This document shows positions 23,880 through 34,289 of a DNA stretch of 64,000 bases, piece after piece; the first letter of the stretch is position 1, and the number at the start of each line of letters is the position of its first letter. Under the pieces are notes generated by a model. The model saw only the letters and a list, made by a program, of their open reading frames with translations. It had not been told where the DNA came from and searched no databases. The stretch lies in assembly GCF_905171765.1 (NCBI RefSeq), contig NC_053391.1, positions 151,470,230 to 151,534,229 on the forward strand, written 5' to 3'. A program made the translations under genes and the position numbers. This stretch comes from Bufo bufo (lineage: Eukaryota > Chordata > Amphibia > Anura > Bufonidae).

Positions 23880-24490
23880 CATTTCCCCTAAGTGCAACCA
23901 CACAGTACTAATGCCCACCTTGTGGCCCCTCACAGTAGTTATGCCCACCTTTGTTCCTGTCACAGTAGTTATGCCCAGATATGTGCCCCCTCATAGTAGT
24001 TATGCCAAATATGTGTCCCCTTACAGTAGTTATGCCCAGATATGTGCCTCCCTCACAGTAGTAATGCCAAATTATGTGTCCCCTCACAGTAGTAATGCCC
24101 AGTTATGTGCCCCCTCACAGTAGTAATGCCAAATATGTGCCCCCTCACAGTAGTAATGCCCATATTGTGTCCCCTCACAGTAGTAATGCCAGATTATGTG
24201 CCCCTCACAGTAGTAATGCCCATATTGTGTCCCCTCACAGTAGTAATGCCAGATTATGTGCCCCTCACAGTAGTTATGGCAGATTATGTGCCCTTTTACA
24301 GTATTTATGCCCAGTCATATGCCCCCTCAAAGTTGATATGCCCAGATATGTGCCCCCTCAGAGTGGTTATGCCAGATTATGTGCCCCTCACATTAGATAT
24401 GCCCACATATGTGCCCCTCACAGTGGTTATGCCAGATTACGTGCCCCCTCACAGTAGTTATGCCTTCATATGTGCCCTTCATTATCAGGC
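23880..24490. repeat. Minisatellite of about 31-33 bp, CACAGTAGTAATGCCC units
   Basis: About 18 imperfect units, each CACAGTAGTNATGCC followed by a short stretch ending TGTGCCCCCT. It adjoins the right arm of the split foldback repeat and probably belongs to the same outer element. Stop-free frames through it are not coding. Confidence 0.85.
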
Positions 24491-25114
24491 TGATTAACTA
24501 TTATATTTCCCTGTGATGGTGGAAAGTAAAGTTTTTTCACCCAAAAAATAGATATGTCTCACCCATACAATTAACAGACTGATTAACTTTTATATTTCCC
24601 TTTCACTTATGCACAGGAGTAGGATTGCACCGAACAAAAAATGCCAACAGTAAACCCTCAGACTGAACAGCACGATTAAGTATGGTATTTCTGTCTCACT
24701 GGTGCAAAGGAGCTGTATTGCACTTATCAATAATGCCTACAGGTCACCAGCACACTTTTTCAAAATAATTAAGGCCTAACACTTTCCCTTGCAGCAGCGT
24801 CCTGTCCCTACACTAGTTAGAGCAGAATAGCGGTGCACCATGTCATCTGGCATTTATGCGTGCATGGTCACATGGTGCGCCAACCAATTACAGCCATGCC
24901 AATACTAGTCTTGACTTTGATGGCTTCCTAGTACCCACAGTTTAAACACTTGTTGATTGGCTGCGCTGCATCCTTTCAAAAAGCTTTATTTAAACCATGA
25001 ACAACGAATCCGGACATGAACTTTGGCACCAAAATCCATGTTCAGGTTCTGTTCCCGGATACCATAATGTCCGGTACAGTTCTGAAGGTGGAGGTCTGGG
25101 TTCGCTCATCACTA
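24491..25114 (-). mobile_element. hAT 5'-end fragment (copy G), reverse strand
   Basis: The right boundary reads GGGTTCGCTCATCACTA, whose complement tagtgatgagcgaaccc matches the 5' end of copies A and F. Inwards are ACAGCCATGCC and a TTGATTGGCTGCGC stretch in the same order as the 5' leader of copy A. No transposase part is present; the left limit is vague because the leader decays into unassigned sequence. Confidence 0.65.
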
Positions 25115-25272
25115 CTTACCTGCTCACTTCTGCTTTCCAACCCATTGATGAAAACACCGGACTTTCATTTCATCTTAAAATGATGTGCTAATCCTCTAGG
25201 TTCACATATGTTCACCACTCACAGATATGTTATATTGGATGATTTTCTTCTATAAATAAATAACCAAGTATA

Positions 25273-26841
25273 CAGAGAAGAACAGAAGTATTTGAACACC
25301 CCGCGATTTTGCAAGTTCTCCCACTTAGAAATCATGGAGGGGTCTGAAATTCACATTGTATGTGCATTCCCATTCTGAAAGGACAGAATAAAAAAATTAA
25401 AAAAAAATGGAAATCACATTGTATGATTTTTAAAAAAATTATTTGTCTGAACATAAGTATTTGAACACCTGAGAAAATCAGTGTTAATATTTGGTACAGA
25501 AGCCTTTGTTTGCAATTACAGAGGTCAAACGTTTCCTGTAGTTCTTGACCAGGTTTGTACACATTGCAACAGGGATTTTGGCCCACTCCTCCACACAGAT
25601 CTCCTCTAGATCTCTCAGGTTTCAGGGCTGTCGCTGAGCAACATGGAGTTTCAGCTCCCTCCAAAGATGTACTATTAGATTTAGGTCTGGAGACTGGCTA
25701 TGCCACTCCAGAAACTTGATATGCTGCTTACGGAGCCACTCCTTGGTTATCCTGGCTGTGTGCTTCGGGTCGTTGTCATGTTGAAAGACCCAGCCACAAC
25801 CCATCTTGGTCGTGGCTGGGTCTTCCAACATGACAGGTTGTTGCTCAAAATCTCACAATAAATGGCCCCATTCATCCTCGCCTTAATACGGTGCAGTCGT
25901 CTGGTCCCCTTCGCAGAAAAGCACCCCCAAAGCATGAAGTTACCACCCCCATGCTTCACAGTAGGGATGGTCTTCTTGGGATGCAACTCATCCTTCTTTT
26001 TTCTCCAAACACGACGAGTGAAGTTTAGACCAAAAAGTTCTACTTTGGTCTCATCTGACCACATGACTTTCTCCGATGCCTCCTCTAGATCATCCAGATG
26101 GTCATTGTCAAACTTCAGATGGCCCTGGACATGTGATGACTTGAGCAGGGGAACCTTCCGTGCAATGCATGATTTGAAACCATGACGGCGTAGTGTTCTA
26201 CCGACAGTGACCTTTGAAACTGTGGTCCCATCTTTCTTCATGTGATTGACCAGCTCCTCCCTTGTAGTTCTGGGCTGATTAGTCACCTTTCTTATCATCA
26301 GTGATACCCCATGAGGTGAGATCTTGCATGGAGTCCCAGTCCGAGGGAGACTGACAGTCATCTTTAGCCTCTTCCATTTTCTAACAATTGCTCCAACAGT
26401 TGATATATTTTCACCAAGATGCTTGGCAATTGCCCCGTAGCCCTTTCCAGCCTTGTGGAGGTCCACAATTTTGTCTCTGATGTCTTTTGACAGCTCTTTG
26501 GTCTTGCCCATGGTAGTAGTTTGTGTCTGACTGACTGTGGGATGGACAGGTGTCTTTAAAGAGCTCAGACAGGTGCTACTAAGTTAGATAAATGAGTGGA
26601 GTAGAGGTGGACTTTTTAAAGGCACAGTAACAGGTCTTTGAGAGCCAGAATTCTTGCTGCTTCTCAGGTGTTCAAATACTTATGTTCAGCAGTGCAAGAC
26701 AAATAAATTCTTAAAAAATCATACAATGTGATTTCCTGAATTTTTTTTAAATTCTGTCTCTCAGAGTGGGAATGCACCTACAATGTGAATTTCAGACCCC
26801 TCCATGATTTCTAAGTGGGAGAATACTTCTGTTCCTCACTG
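25273..26841 (-). mobile_element. Tc1-like transposon, nearly full length
   Basis: Ends CAGAGAAGAACAGAAGTATT and AATACTTCTGTTCCTCACTG are inverted repeats with two mismatches, flanked by TA at 25271-25272 and 26842-26843. The length of 1,569 bases is normal for Tc1. The first ~100 bases at each end share CTCCCACTTAGAAATCATGG. It carries one transposase gene on the reverse strand. Confidence 0.9.
25484..26511 (-). pseudogene. Tc1-like DD34E transposase, catalytic Glu replaced
   Basis: Starts [20 protein letters not shown] (a paired-like helix-turn-helix DNA-binding domain) and continues with a second helix-turn-helix. The catalytic core has [11 protein letters not shown] (Asp, 26053-26055) and [11 protein letters not shown] (Asp, 25775-25777). 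The third catalytic position, 35 codons on, reads [15 protein letters not shown]: Val (codon complement at 25670-25672) where Tc1 proteins have Glu, and Leu for the preceding Pro. There is a frameshift near 25832 and a TGA stop at 25622-25624; the C terminus ([12 protein letters not shown], then KGFCTKY) remains readable to 25484. Typical length (about 340 residues). Not functional. Confidence 0.92.
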
Positions 26842-26843
26842 TA

Positions 26844-27218
26844 ATATGTTTGACTGAGTTGTTTAATTTAATAATATTTATCTATCTTTGTTTAGGACTG
26901 GATTTGAAACTGTGATCTAGTTTTACTGTAGGTCAAATGTAAGCAGAAATATAGAAAATTCTGAAGCACCACTGTATGTATGGTATATTGTCTAAGTGTG
27001 ATTTTGTTGTGAGTTGCAGCCTTTCAATGGTTTTGCTAGCATGTCTTGATATTATATTGAATTTTTATCATGAGAACTTGAAGCATTTCAAAATAATTTC
27101 ACTACAGCACTACAGTGACTACAGCAATATAATAGAAAATTGTGATCTTATCTTAGTAGCAGATAGTTTGGACACACATTAAAGTTGTCTCACTTCAGAA
27201 AATGGCATTTGTCATGTG
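26844..27218. other. Mostly unassigned; small inverted Tc1 end at 26895-26976
   Basis: On the reverse strand, ACAGTGGTGCTTCAGAATTT at about 26959-26978 matches the terminal repeat of the fragment at 17962. The rest is AT-rich with no recognised signature. Confidence 0.4.
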
Positions 27219-27618
27219 TAGAGATCAGCGAATCGAAGTTGACGAAGTGGACATCGATCCGAATTTCAGGAAAATTTTGATTTGTCCCGAAGTCAAATTT
27301 CCTCGTGCTTCGTGGTAACGAATCACATTTTTTTCTAAAATGGCTGCTGCACATGTTACAAAGTGAAATTAAGAAGCCCGGGAACGAGGGAGCACCCATA
27401 ATACCATGCAGACAGCCAATCAGCAGAAAGCCAGCACCTGTGATGTATAAAAAGCCTCCTCATGCCCAGACTCCGCCATTTTACAGTGAACTTAGTGCAG
27501 GGAGAGACGTTGCAGGCAATGATTGAGCAGTTCAGGGAAGGATTATTAATAGTGTAGGGAATGGAGAGGGAGGCATTATCCACACTGTAGGGAGAGAGCA
27601 GGGACCAATAGGAGAGTG
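27219..27618 (+). mobile_element. hAT 5'-end fragment (copy H)
   Basis: Starts tagagatcagcgaatcgaag, a variant of the hAT 5' end seen elsewhere here. Inside are CAGCCAATCAGCAG, a TATA box TATAAAAA at 27446-27453 and CTCCGCCATTTTACAGTGA, like the leaders of copies A, F and I. A Harbinger-type MITE begins at 27622 and the rest of the hAT is not seen. Confidence 0.7.
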
Positions 27619-27621
27619 TAA

Positions 27622-28880
27622 GGCCCCTTTCACACAAGCAAGTTTTCCGCGCGGGTGCAATGCGTGATGTGGACACATATCACCCGCACTGAATCCTGAC
27701 CCATTCATTTCAATGGGTCTGTGTACTTGAGCATTTTCTTCCATGCATCAGTTCTGTGTTGGGTGAAAAATGCAGGATGTTCTATATTCTGCGTTTTGGA
27801 GCCCTGGCCCCATAGAAGTGAATAAGCCTTCAGTAAAAAACACATTGCATCCGCAAGCAAGTGCGAATGCAATACGTTTTTCTCTGATGGTTGCTAAGGG
27901 TACTTTCATACTTGCGTTAGAGGAATCTGTTGCCGGAACTGCCTACCGGATCCGGAAATCCGTGCGCAAACGGATACCTTTTGTTTCCGGATATGGATGC
28001 GGATCCGTCTGAAAAATGCATTGAAATACCGGATTCGTCTCTCCGTTGTCATCCGGAAAGACGTATCCGGTATTTTTTTTTTTTATATTTTTAAAGGTCT
28101 GTGCATGTGCAGACTGGGAAACCGGATCCGATTTTCTGAAACACTTGGTACCGGATCTGGCTTTAATACATTTCAATGGAAATTAATGCCGGCAATCAGG
28201 CAAGTGTTCCAGAATTTTGGCAGGAGAAAATACCGCAGCATGCTGCGGTATTTTCTCCTACCAAATACCGTAAAAGTGACTCAACTAAAGACATCCTGAT
28301 GCATACTGAACGGATCGCTTTCCATTCAGAATGCATTGGGATAAAACGGATGCATTTTTTTACGATATTGAGCCTGTAGGATGGAGCTCAATATCGGAAA
28401 ACTGTAACGCTAGTGTGAAAGTATCCAAAGAGATGTTGTTTGCAAACCTTCAGTTTTTTATCACGCGTGTGAAAAACGCATCAACACGCATTGCATCCGC
28501 ATGGGAAAAACTCAACAAATGAACGCAATCGCAAACAAAACTGACTGAACTTGCTTGCAAAATAGTGAGAGTTTCACTGAACGCACCCTGAACAATGTGT
28601 TTTTCACTGATGGTTGCTAAGAGATGTTTGTAAACCTTCCGTTTTTTATCACTGGAGTGAAAAACACATCAAAACGCATTGCACCCGCGCAGAAAAAACT
28701 GAACAACTGAACGCAATCGCAGACAAAACTGCGTTCAGTGAAACTCGCACTATTTTGCAAGCAAGTTCAGTCAGTTTTGTCAGCGATTGCGTTCAGTTTT
28801 TTCTGCGCGGGTGCAATGCGTTTTGATGCGTTTTTCACGCGCGTGATAAAAAACTGAAGGTTTACAAATATTTATATATT
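27622..28880. mobile_element. Palindromic Harbinger-type MITE, hosting a second MITE
   Basis: Begins GGCCCCTTTCACACAAGC after TAA (27619-27621), matching the ends of the copies at 16162 and 63632. The interior shows inverted segments such as GTGCAATGCGTTTTGATGCG and its complement (28660-28830). The right end is lost at the junction with the AT-rich palindromic segment near 28880. A different MITE is inserted at 27898-28426. Confidence 0.7.
27898..28426. mobile_element. Nested Harbinger-type MITE with empty-site evidence
   Basis: The 529-bp insert runs GGGTACTTTCATACTTGCG to CGCTAGTGTGAAAGTATCC (inverted repeats). It splits GATGGTTGCTAA from GAGATG; the unsplit sequence GATGGTTGCTAAGAGATG occurs at 28607-28624 in the same host element. 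TAA (27895-27897) and AAA (28427-28429) are therefore the target duplication, the second with one substitution. Many GGATCCGG-like palindromes inside; non-coding. Confidence 0.85.
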
Positions 28881-28884
28881 TTTT

Positions 28885-29357
28885 TAAATATTTGTCATTT
28901 TTTTTCCCCATCTGAAGTCATGATTCCTTCCTGCTTAAGTTGCTTGTGGGCCAATGACTCATTGGCCCACAAGCAAGAAGCAGGGAGGAATAATGTGTTC
29001 AGCTGGAAAAAAATGACAAATATTCGTCATTACGAATATACTGTATAGCACTATATTCTAAATATTCGCAAATTCTCAAAGTGCTCATATTCAAGATTAA
29101 AATTAGCTATTTGAATATTCGTGCTCAACACTGCTGATGACCTGCAAGAGCTGAAGGACCTGTGGTGACATCCCAGTCCATGTGATCAGTTCTATATGCA
29201 GTAGCTGAAAAAGACCTGCGATGATGTCACCATCATGTGACCAGTGCAGGAGAGGACGGCGCAGCAGTGAAGAGAAGTCCTGGGAAGAAGCTGAGGTGTG
29301 GTCTGCTACATAAGTAGAGGTTAGTGAAGATTACTCAGTGTGAGAGGCAGTGCAATG
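28885..29357. repeat. Second copy of the 470-bp segment
   Basis: Matches 13090-13558 in direct orientation, including one hairpin (CTTGTGGGCCAATGA/TCATTGGCCCACAAG), the hAT-like end gctcaacactgc, and the flank to GAGAGGCAGTGCAATGTT. Immediately afterwards a Penelope-like element begins. Confidence 0.85.
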
Positions 29358-29386
29358 TTTAGAAGTACCCCTTCCTCAGTAGCACA

Positions 29387-29430
29387 GCTACTGAGGAAGG
29401 GGTACTTCTAAACCCCGAAATGCGTCTAGC
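29387..29430 (+). ncRNA. Hammerhead-ribozyme-like motif (type I), apparently complete core
   Basis: In order: stem I strand GCTA (29387-29390); core CTGAGGA (29391-29397), which fits CUGANGA; stem II GGGG (29399-29402) with CCCC (29413-29416) around a ten-base loop; GAAA (29417-29420); minimal stem III TGCGT; C at 29426 as the cleavage-site residue; and stem I return TAGC (29427-29430), complementary to GCTA. The one flaw is A against C at the first stem II pair. Very short stem III type I hammerheads are known in the terminal repeats of Penelope-like elements, where this lies. Self-cleavage is inferred. Confidence 0.6.
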
Positions 29431-30149
29431 CTAGACAGGACCCCAACATTTGGACCACTTGGGAAGCTGGAGATTTGACTGGAAAGTCGCAAAGTAAGAA
29501 CCATCTGTCACACGAAAGGTATACTTGGAAAAGAATGTGTAAGGCCTGATTCCATGGTGAAGGCCTGAACACATGTGCCAAACAATTGCCGGTGTGCGAG
29601 TTTACTACAACATATGGGCTGCAAACTCAGAGGTCCATAACTGCATCTTTGTTGACTTATCAAAGGAGACGGTAAGACCGTACAATTTTATCCAGCAACT
29701 ATTTTCCAGCGATTTAAAAACTGCATTACTATTCCAGTGGGACGCTGCTGGTGGATGCTATTAGCGGGACGCCGCTTGAGTTGGTTCTTTGATTGCACAT
29801 TGGGACTTTGCTTATTTTCGGATATCCCTGTTATATATCGAAAGGGACGTATATAAAGGACATTGGATTATCGCCAAAAATTAAAAATATTAGACTTTCC
29901 CATAAGAAATATCTGCCGAATATTCGTACGAATTATTGAATATTCTATTTTATTCCTCGAATTTTAGTATTTTATATTTTAGTATTTGCCATATTAGACC
30001 ACTGCATATTGTGTTTTATGGTGTAGTGGATAGGTATTTTAAATCACAGTTTTATATTATCATTGTCAGTAAGTACAGTTATTCATGCTATTATATGTTA
30101 ATAAATTTCAAATGGTCCAGATATCCTGAGAGTGCCCAGTTACTTTTGT

Positions 30150-30445
30150 TCTATTATAGTTTACAACATAGTGTTAATCACCTTATTACTTGTCGGTGTA
30201 GGTTCTTTGTGTACCTGATAATGTGCCCCTGTGGCCAATTCTACATTGGCAAAACTATTAGACCATAATTCAAAAGAAAAAGGGAGCACTTTAATTCTGT
30301 GACATCTGGTAAAGGATGTCCACGGTTAATCAAACATGTCAGAGAGACGCATGGAGGCGACCCCAGGGTCTTAACATTCTCAGGGTTGGAAATAGTACCC
30401 TTTTCACCAACAGGGGGTGATAGACACACTCAATTATTATGTAAA
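30150..30445 (+). pseudogene. Penelope-like GIY-YIG endonuclease, C-terminal fragment
   Basis: The frame gives FFVYLIMCPCGQFYIGKTIR, the conserved start of the GIY-YIG nuclease of Penelope-like elements with its Cys pair (CPCG), then KRKREHFNSV, RLIKHVRETHGG and FSGLEIVPF. This nuclease nicks the target for reverse transcription. A stop follows IRP at 30265-30267, where relatives carry a hydrophobic residue, and the RT domain upstream is absent. Confidence 0.8.
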
Positions 30446-30647
30446 TAAGCTAGTTGGATTATCAGAGCCAATGACCGTAATGGCTTAAGTGTCTTCTTAT
30501 AGGCTTAGTTGTATTGCGGCACTTTTCTAGTTAGGTGTTAGTACTCTTTTGTATTGTATTTTATGTATTTTATATATTATTTTGTGCGCATGTCTGTGTT
30601 TGGTAGCGCTGATGCATAAATGTGACGTACTGACGTCACTACGCTAG

Positions 30648-30691
30648 GAGGCCTGAGGAAGCATGATCTCACACAAAATGTCCGTCGCCTC
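30648..30691 (+). ncRNA. Decayed hammerhead-like motif in 3' terminal repeat of Penelope copy
   Basis: Stem I GAGGC (30648-30652) pairs perfectly with GCCTC (30687-30691), the core CTGAGGA is intact (30653-30659), and GTC precedes the predicted cut at 30686. The expected GAAA is CAAAA, and stem II (GCATGATCTCACAC) has lost most pairing. It reads as a mutated partner of the motif at 29387. Confidence 0.45.
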
Positions 30692-30929
30692 ATATTGCCT
30701 GTGTGGTGTCCTGCACCCTTATTACCTGCCTGTGTGTCCATACCTATGTGGATGAATATAGTAAAACTTGGACTTTTAATGGTGAGTGCCGTCTCTTTTC
30801 TCCATAATCAATGTTCATTTGATTCTATTGAGACTGAGCACCACAGAAGTCTGCTGTGAATACAGGTGTCACCGCTGCTGAGTGTGGTTTCCCGGAAGCC
30901 GTGGAGGATAGTAGAAGCAGTGCCGTCCT

Positions 30930-32832
30930 ATCTGTTTATCTCTCTGTGCGCATCAAACACAACCATGCCTGGTTGTAGGTTGAGTGGCGAGAGCTCTGCG
31001 GCGGTGTGCTGTTTGTCCTCTAATCATATCAGCTTCAGCATGGCCTGTTGACGCTTCCCCACTGCAGTGCTACACTTCTTTCAGCTACCAGCTGATGGCT
31101 AACTGGTGCTGCACGCAGATAATTCGTAGGTGGAAGTGGAGGAGGAGAAGTGTGGGTTGGAGCCACTAACATAGGAGATGGCGTAAACCCTTAGGGCCCG
31201 CAATCATTGGTGTCGGTAGCACCTGTGCATCCCAGGATGCGACTTGCTCCCGACCTCCACAATGTTCACCCAGTGTGCCATCAGGGAAATGTAGCTGCCC
31301 TAGCCAAATGCACTTGTCCATGTGTCCATGGTTAAGTGGACCTTCCCAGTAACTGCGTTGGTCAGGGCACGTGTGACGTTTCGGGACACATGTTGGTGTA
31401 AGGCGGGCACGGCACACCTTGAAAAATAGTGGCGGCTGGGGACAGAGTACCGCGGGATGGCCGCCGACATCAGGCTGCGGAAGGCTTCAGTGTCCACAAG
31501 CCTAAATGGCAACATTTCCAGGGCCAGTAATTTTGAAAGCTATGCATTTAGTGCTATGGCCTGTGGGTGGGTGGCTGGGTATTTGCGCTTGCGTTCAAAT
31601 GCCTGTAGTAATGACATTTGGACGCTGCGCTGGGACAGGGAAGTGGATGTGGTCGCTGATGGTGCTTGCGAAGGTCCAGGTGCATGCGGGAGGCATCCTC
31701 GCCTGCGCCTTCGACAGGCGATTGGCCAGCACGTCCCATAGGGGAAGAGGAGGCAGTGGTGTGACCCGCAGACACAGATTGTGGACCCAAGCTTACATCC
31801 CACTTATTACGGTGCTTGGATGCCATGTAGCAGATCATGCTGATGGTGGTGAGGTTGCTAGTGATCATGCCCCGGCTCATTTTGGTGTGGCACAGGTTGC
31901 AAACTACTATTCTTTTGTCTTCCACACTTTCCTCAAAAAAGTGTCATACTGCGGAACACCTACCCTTTGTCAAGGGAGATTTCTGCAAGGGGATGCTCCA
32001 TGGAACAGTTGCGGGCCTGTGTGGTGTGGCCCGCCATCTCCCTTTTGCCACCCCACTGGTTCTTTCAGCCTGTTGCGTTGCTGAAGATCCCTCCCCCTCT
32101 GTACTGCTGTCCTCGCTCGTCTTTCCACCTTTCCAGGTTGGGTCAGTGACCTCATCGTCCACCACCTCCTCTTTCACTTCCTCACTCTGATCATCCATTT
32201 GATTTGTTGATCTAACCACAACCTCAGTGATTGACAACTGTGTCTCATCCTCTTCATCAACCTCTTGAGACCGTAATTGCGGTTGACCCATTTGCAACTG
32301 TGTCTCATCATCATCCACCTCATTAAACACTAATTGCCATTCCCTACCTTCATGTTCTTGTTACTGTGGATGCTCAAGAGGTTGGGAATCAGGGCACAAG
32401 ATCTCAGGTCCCTCTTCAAGCGTGCTTGGCGAGAAGGCCAAATCAAGTTATGGCGATGAAAAGAGCTCCTCGGAATTTCCGAGTGTGGATCACTTGTTTG
32501 GCCAGACTGTACATGGTGGGAGGAAGGAGGGTCAGGGTGGGGATTCTGTTAACCAGACTCTTGGCTACTGAGACTGATCTTGGTGGAAGACAGGGTGGTG
32601 CTTAACCGAGTGGAAGCATTATCTGCTGCAATCCAACTGACCACCTGGTCGCACTGGTCTGACTTCAAGAGTTTTGTCCTGCAAACTGGGACATGAAGCT
32701 AGGTATCGTGGATGATTGTTTTTCTTGTGCTCTGGCAGCAGGCACAGTTTCAACGCGCCCAGGGCCACGACCTCTGCGTGAACCATCAGCATCACAGCCA
32801 CTTCCCTGTCCCTTAATGCTTGCCTTCTTCAT
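30930..32832 (-). pseudogene. hAT transposase with BED finger (copy B), truncated and frameshifted
   Basis: The probable start is the ATG complement at 32830-32832 (MKKASIKGQGSG). An acidic region follows (VDEEDETQ, EEVKEEVVDDEVTDPTW), in another frame from 32330. The BED finger is recognisable at about 31830-31925 (VVCNLCHTKMSRG, then MASKHRNKW). The core includes VPSRHYFSRCAVP and HLTMDTWTS (first Asp, about 31340-31365 region), and after further shifts GKRQQAMLKLI and QPGMVVFD near 30940-31050, with an in-frame stop after LKLI. Nothing of the dimerisation end is present. Divergent from copy A, so a different hAT subfamily. Confidence 0.8.
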
Positions 32833-32889
32833 ATTTAATGTTATATGCACGCTTGATACACAAGATGTGGCACAGATGTCACAGTTCAC

Positions 32890-33350
32890 TGCAAGCAAAG
32901 TATATGGAAAAAGTTTGTAAAAGTATGGAAAAAGGAAAATAGATTTCACTTATATTTTTTCTATCTCTGGCCCTGACACACAGAAGGTATTGCACAGATG
33001 TCACAAAACACTGCAGACACCCTCTATAGAAAAAGTATTGAAAAGTATGGAAAAAATACACTAGTTTTCACTTATATTTTTCTTATCTCTAGCCCTGACA
33101 CACAAAAGGTATTGCACAGATGTCACAAGTCACTGCAGACACCCTCTATAGAAAAAGTATTGTAAAGTATGGAAAAAATATACTAGTTTTCACTTATATT
33201 TTTTCTATCTCTTGTCCTGATACACAGAAGGTATTTCACAGATGTCACAAGTCACTGCAGATACCCTCTATAGAAAAAGTATTGAAAAGTATGGAAAAAA
33301 AAATTGATGGCTATATTATATTGCTGCCACCAAACAATAGTCCTTAAAGG
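32890..33350. repeat. Tandem repeat, period about 117 bp, in hAT copy B leader
   Basis: Four units sharing GAAAAAGTATNGAAAAGTATGG, TTTTCACTTATATTTTT and GATGTCACAAGTCACTGCAG. They sit between the terminal repeat and the transposase, as arrays do in the other hAT copies. Confidence 0.85.
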
Positions 33351-33839
33351 TCTTTGAAACATTTTTCAACTAAATAGATTGCGATCACACTCCATAAACT
33401 ATCTGTCCCTTCCTAAGCGCAGCTCTCCCTGACTAATAATGAGCCGAACACACGTCATCGGTTGCTATATAGCACCCGATCACTTGTTCCGGCCAGCCAA
33501 TCACTGTAATGCCAGTAATCAACAAGGCTACAGCATTACAATGATGGCAGTACTTACCTGCACATTTATTGGCTGCATAGCAGCCGCAAAACGTGCGGGG
33601 AGGAGACTCGAGCATGGCGCTCGAGCACATGTGGTACTCGGCCGAGTACCGCCATGTGCCGAGCATAGCGACGCTCGAGTCAAACAGCAGTTTGGCCGAG
33701 CATGCTCGCTCAACACTAACGATTACTCAATTAAATCGAGTAATTCAACACAAAAAAATCCTCAATGCCAATTTTTTGCATTGAGGATTCATTTGTGTCA
33801 TGTGACCACAGAGCAGGAGTAAAGCGCTTGCTATTACTC

Positions 33840-34200
33840 ACCGCTCCGTGGTCACCCGCCCGTACCGCTAGCCACAGCCACCAGTCACATTGTCAACAGT
33901 CTCGGCCACAGCCAAAAGTTTTGGCCACCAGTCAGTGTCAGCTGTCTCAGCCACAGCCACCAGTCAGTGCCAGCCGTCTCAGCCATCAGTCAGTGCCACA
34001 GCCACCAGTCACAGCGCCAGCTGTCTCAGCCACCAGTGAGGCACCAGCCGCAGCAAACAGTCTCAGCCATAGCCAGCACTCAGTGCCAGCAGTCTCAGCC
34101 ACCAGCTGCAGTCAGACTCAGCAGTCTCAGCCACAGCCAGCACTCAGTGCCAGCCGTCTCAGCCACCAGTCAGTGCCAGCAGTCTCAGCCAATGTGGTCA
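33840..34200. repeat. Minisatellite of CAGTCTCAGCCACAGCCA-like units
   Basis: Degenerate units of about 30-36 bases repeat CAGCCACCAGTCAGTGCCAG and GTCTCAGCC. Frames rich in Ser, Gln and Pro run across it but change freely and show no gene context. Confidence 0.8.
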
Positions 34201-34289
34201 AGTTCCCTTTCCATTTAATATAGACTATTCCTATTAATGTTTATGCATTACTGTTCTAGCGCCCGTTATTAACGGGATTAATGTCTAGT

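Larger units (their letters stand above)
29361..30805 (+). mobile_element. Penelope-like element copy, internally deleted
   Basis: Identified by a GIY-YIG endonuclease end (30190-30440) with hammerhead-like motifs near both ends (29387 and 30648), the arrangement known for Penelope-like retroelements. The reverse transcriptase is missing, so most of the gene is deleted between roughly 29900 and 30150. The left boundary is a perfect 23-bp inverted repeat (29361-29383 with 29387-29409). CAATGTT at 29351-29357 and at 30809-30815 may be a short target duplication, but this is weak. Confidence 0.72.
30930..33718 (-). mobile_element. hAT transposon (copy B), 3' part missing
   Basis: The 5' end is at 33718: the complement reads tagtgttgagcgagcatgc, a variant of the hAT terminal repeat here. 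Next come a GC-rich leader with palindromic CGAGCA/TGCTCG motifs, a 117-bp array, and the transposase. The sequence stops matching hAT near 30930, after the second catalytic Asp region, where it meets the Penelope copy and unassigned bases 30806-30929. The C-terminal third and the 3' terminal repeat are absent. Confidence 0.8.

Noticed and set aside
30809..30815. CAATGTT as target duplication of the Penelope copy at 29361
   Set aside because: Only seven bases, and the sequence beyond does not match the continuation of the paralogous locus at 13559.
33840..34223. Ser/Gln/Pro-rich ORF of 152 codons
   Set aside because: It lies entirely in a short-unit minisatellite and has no recognised domain.
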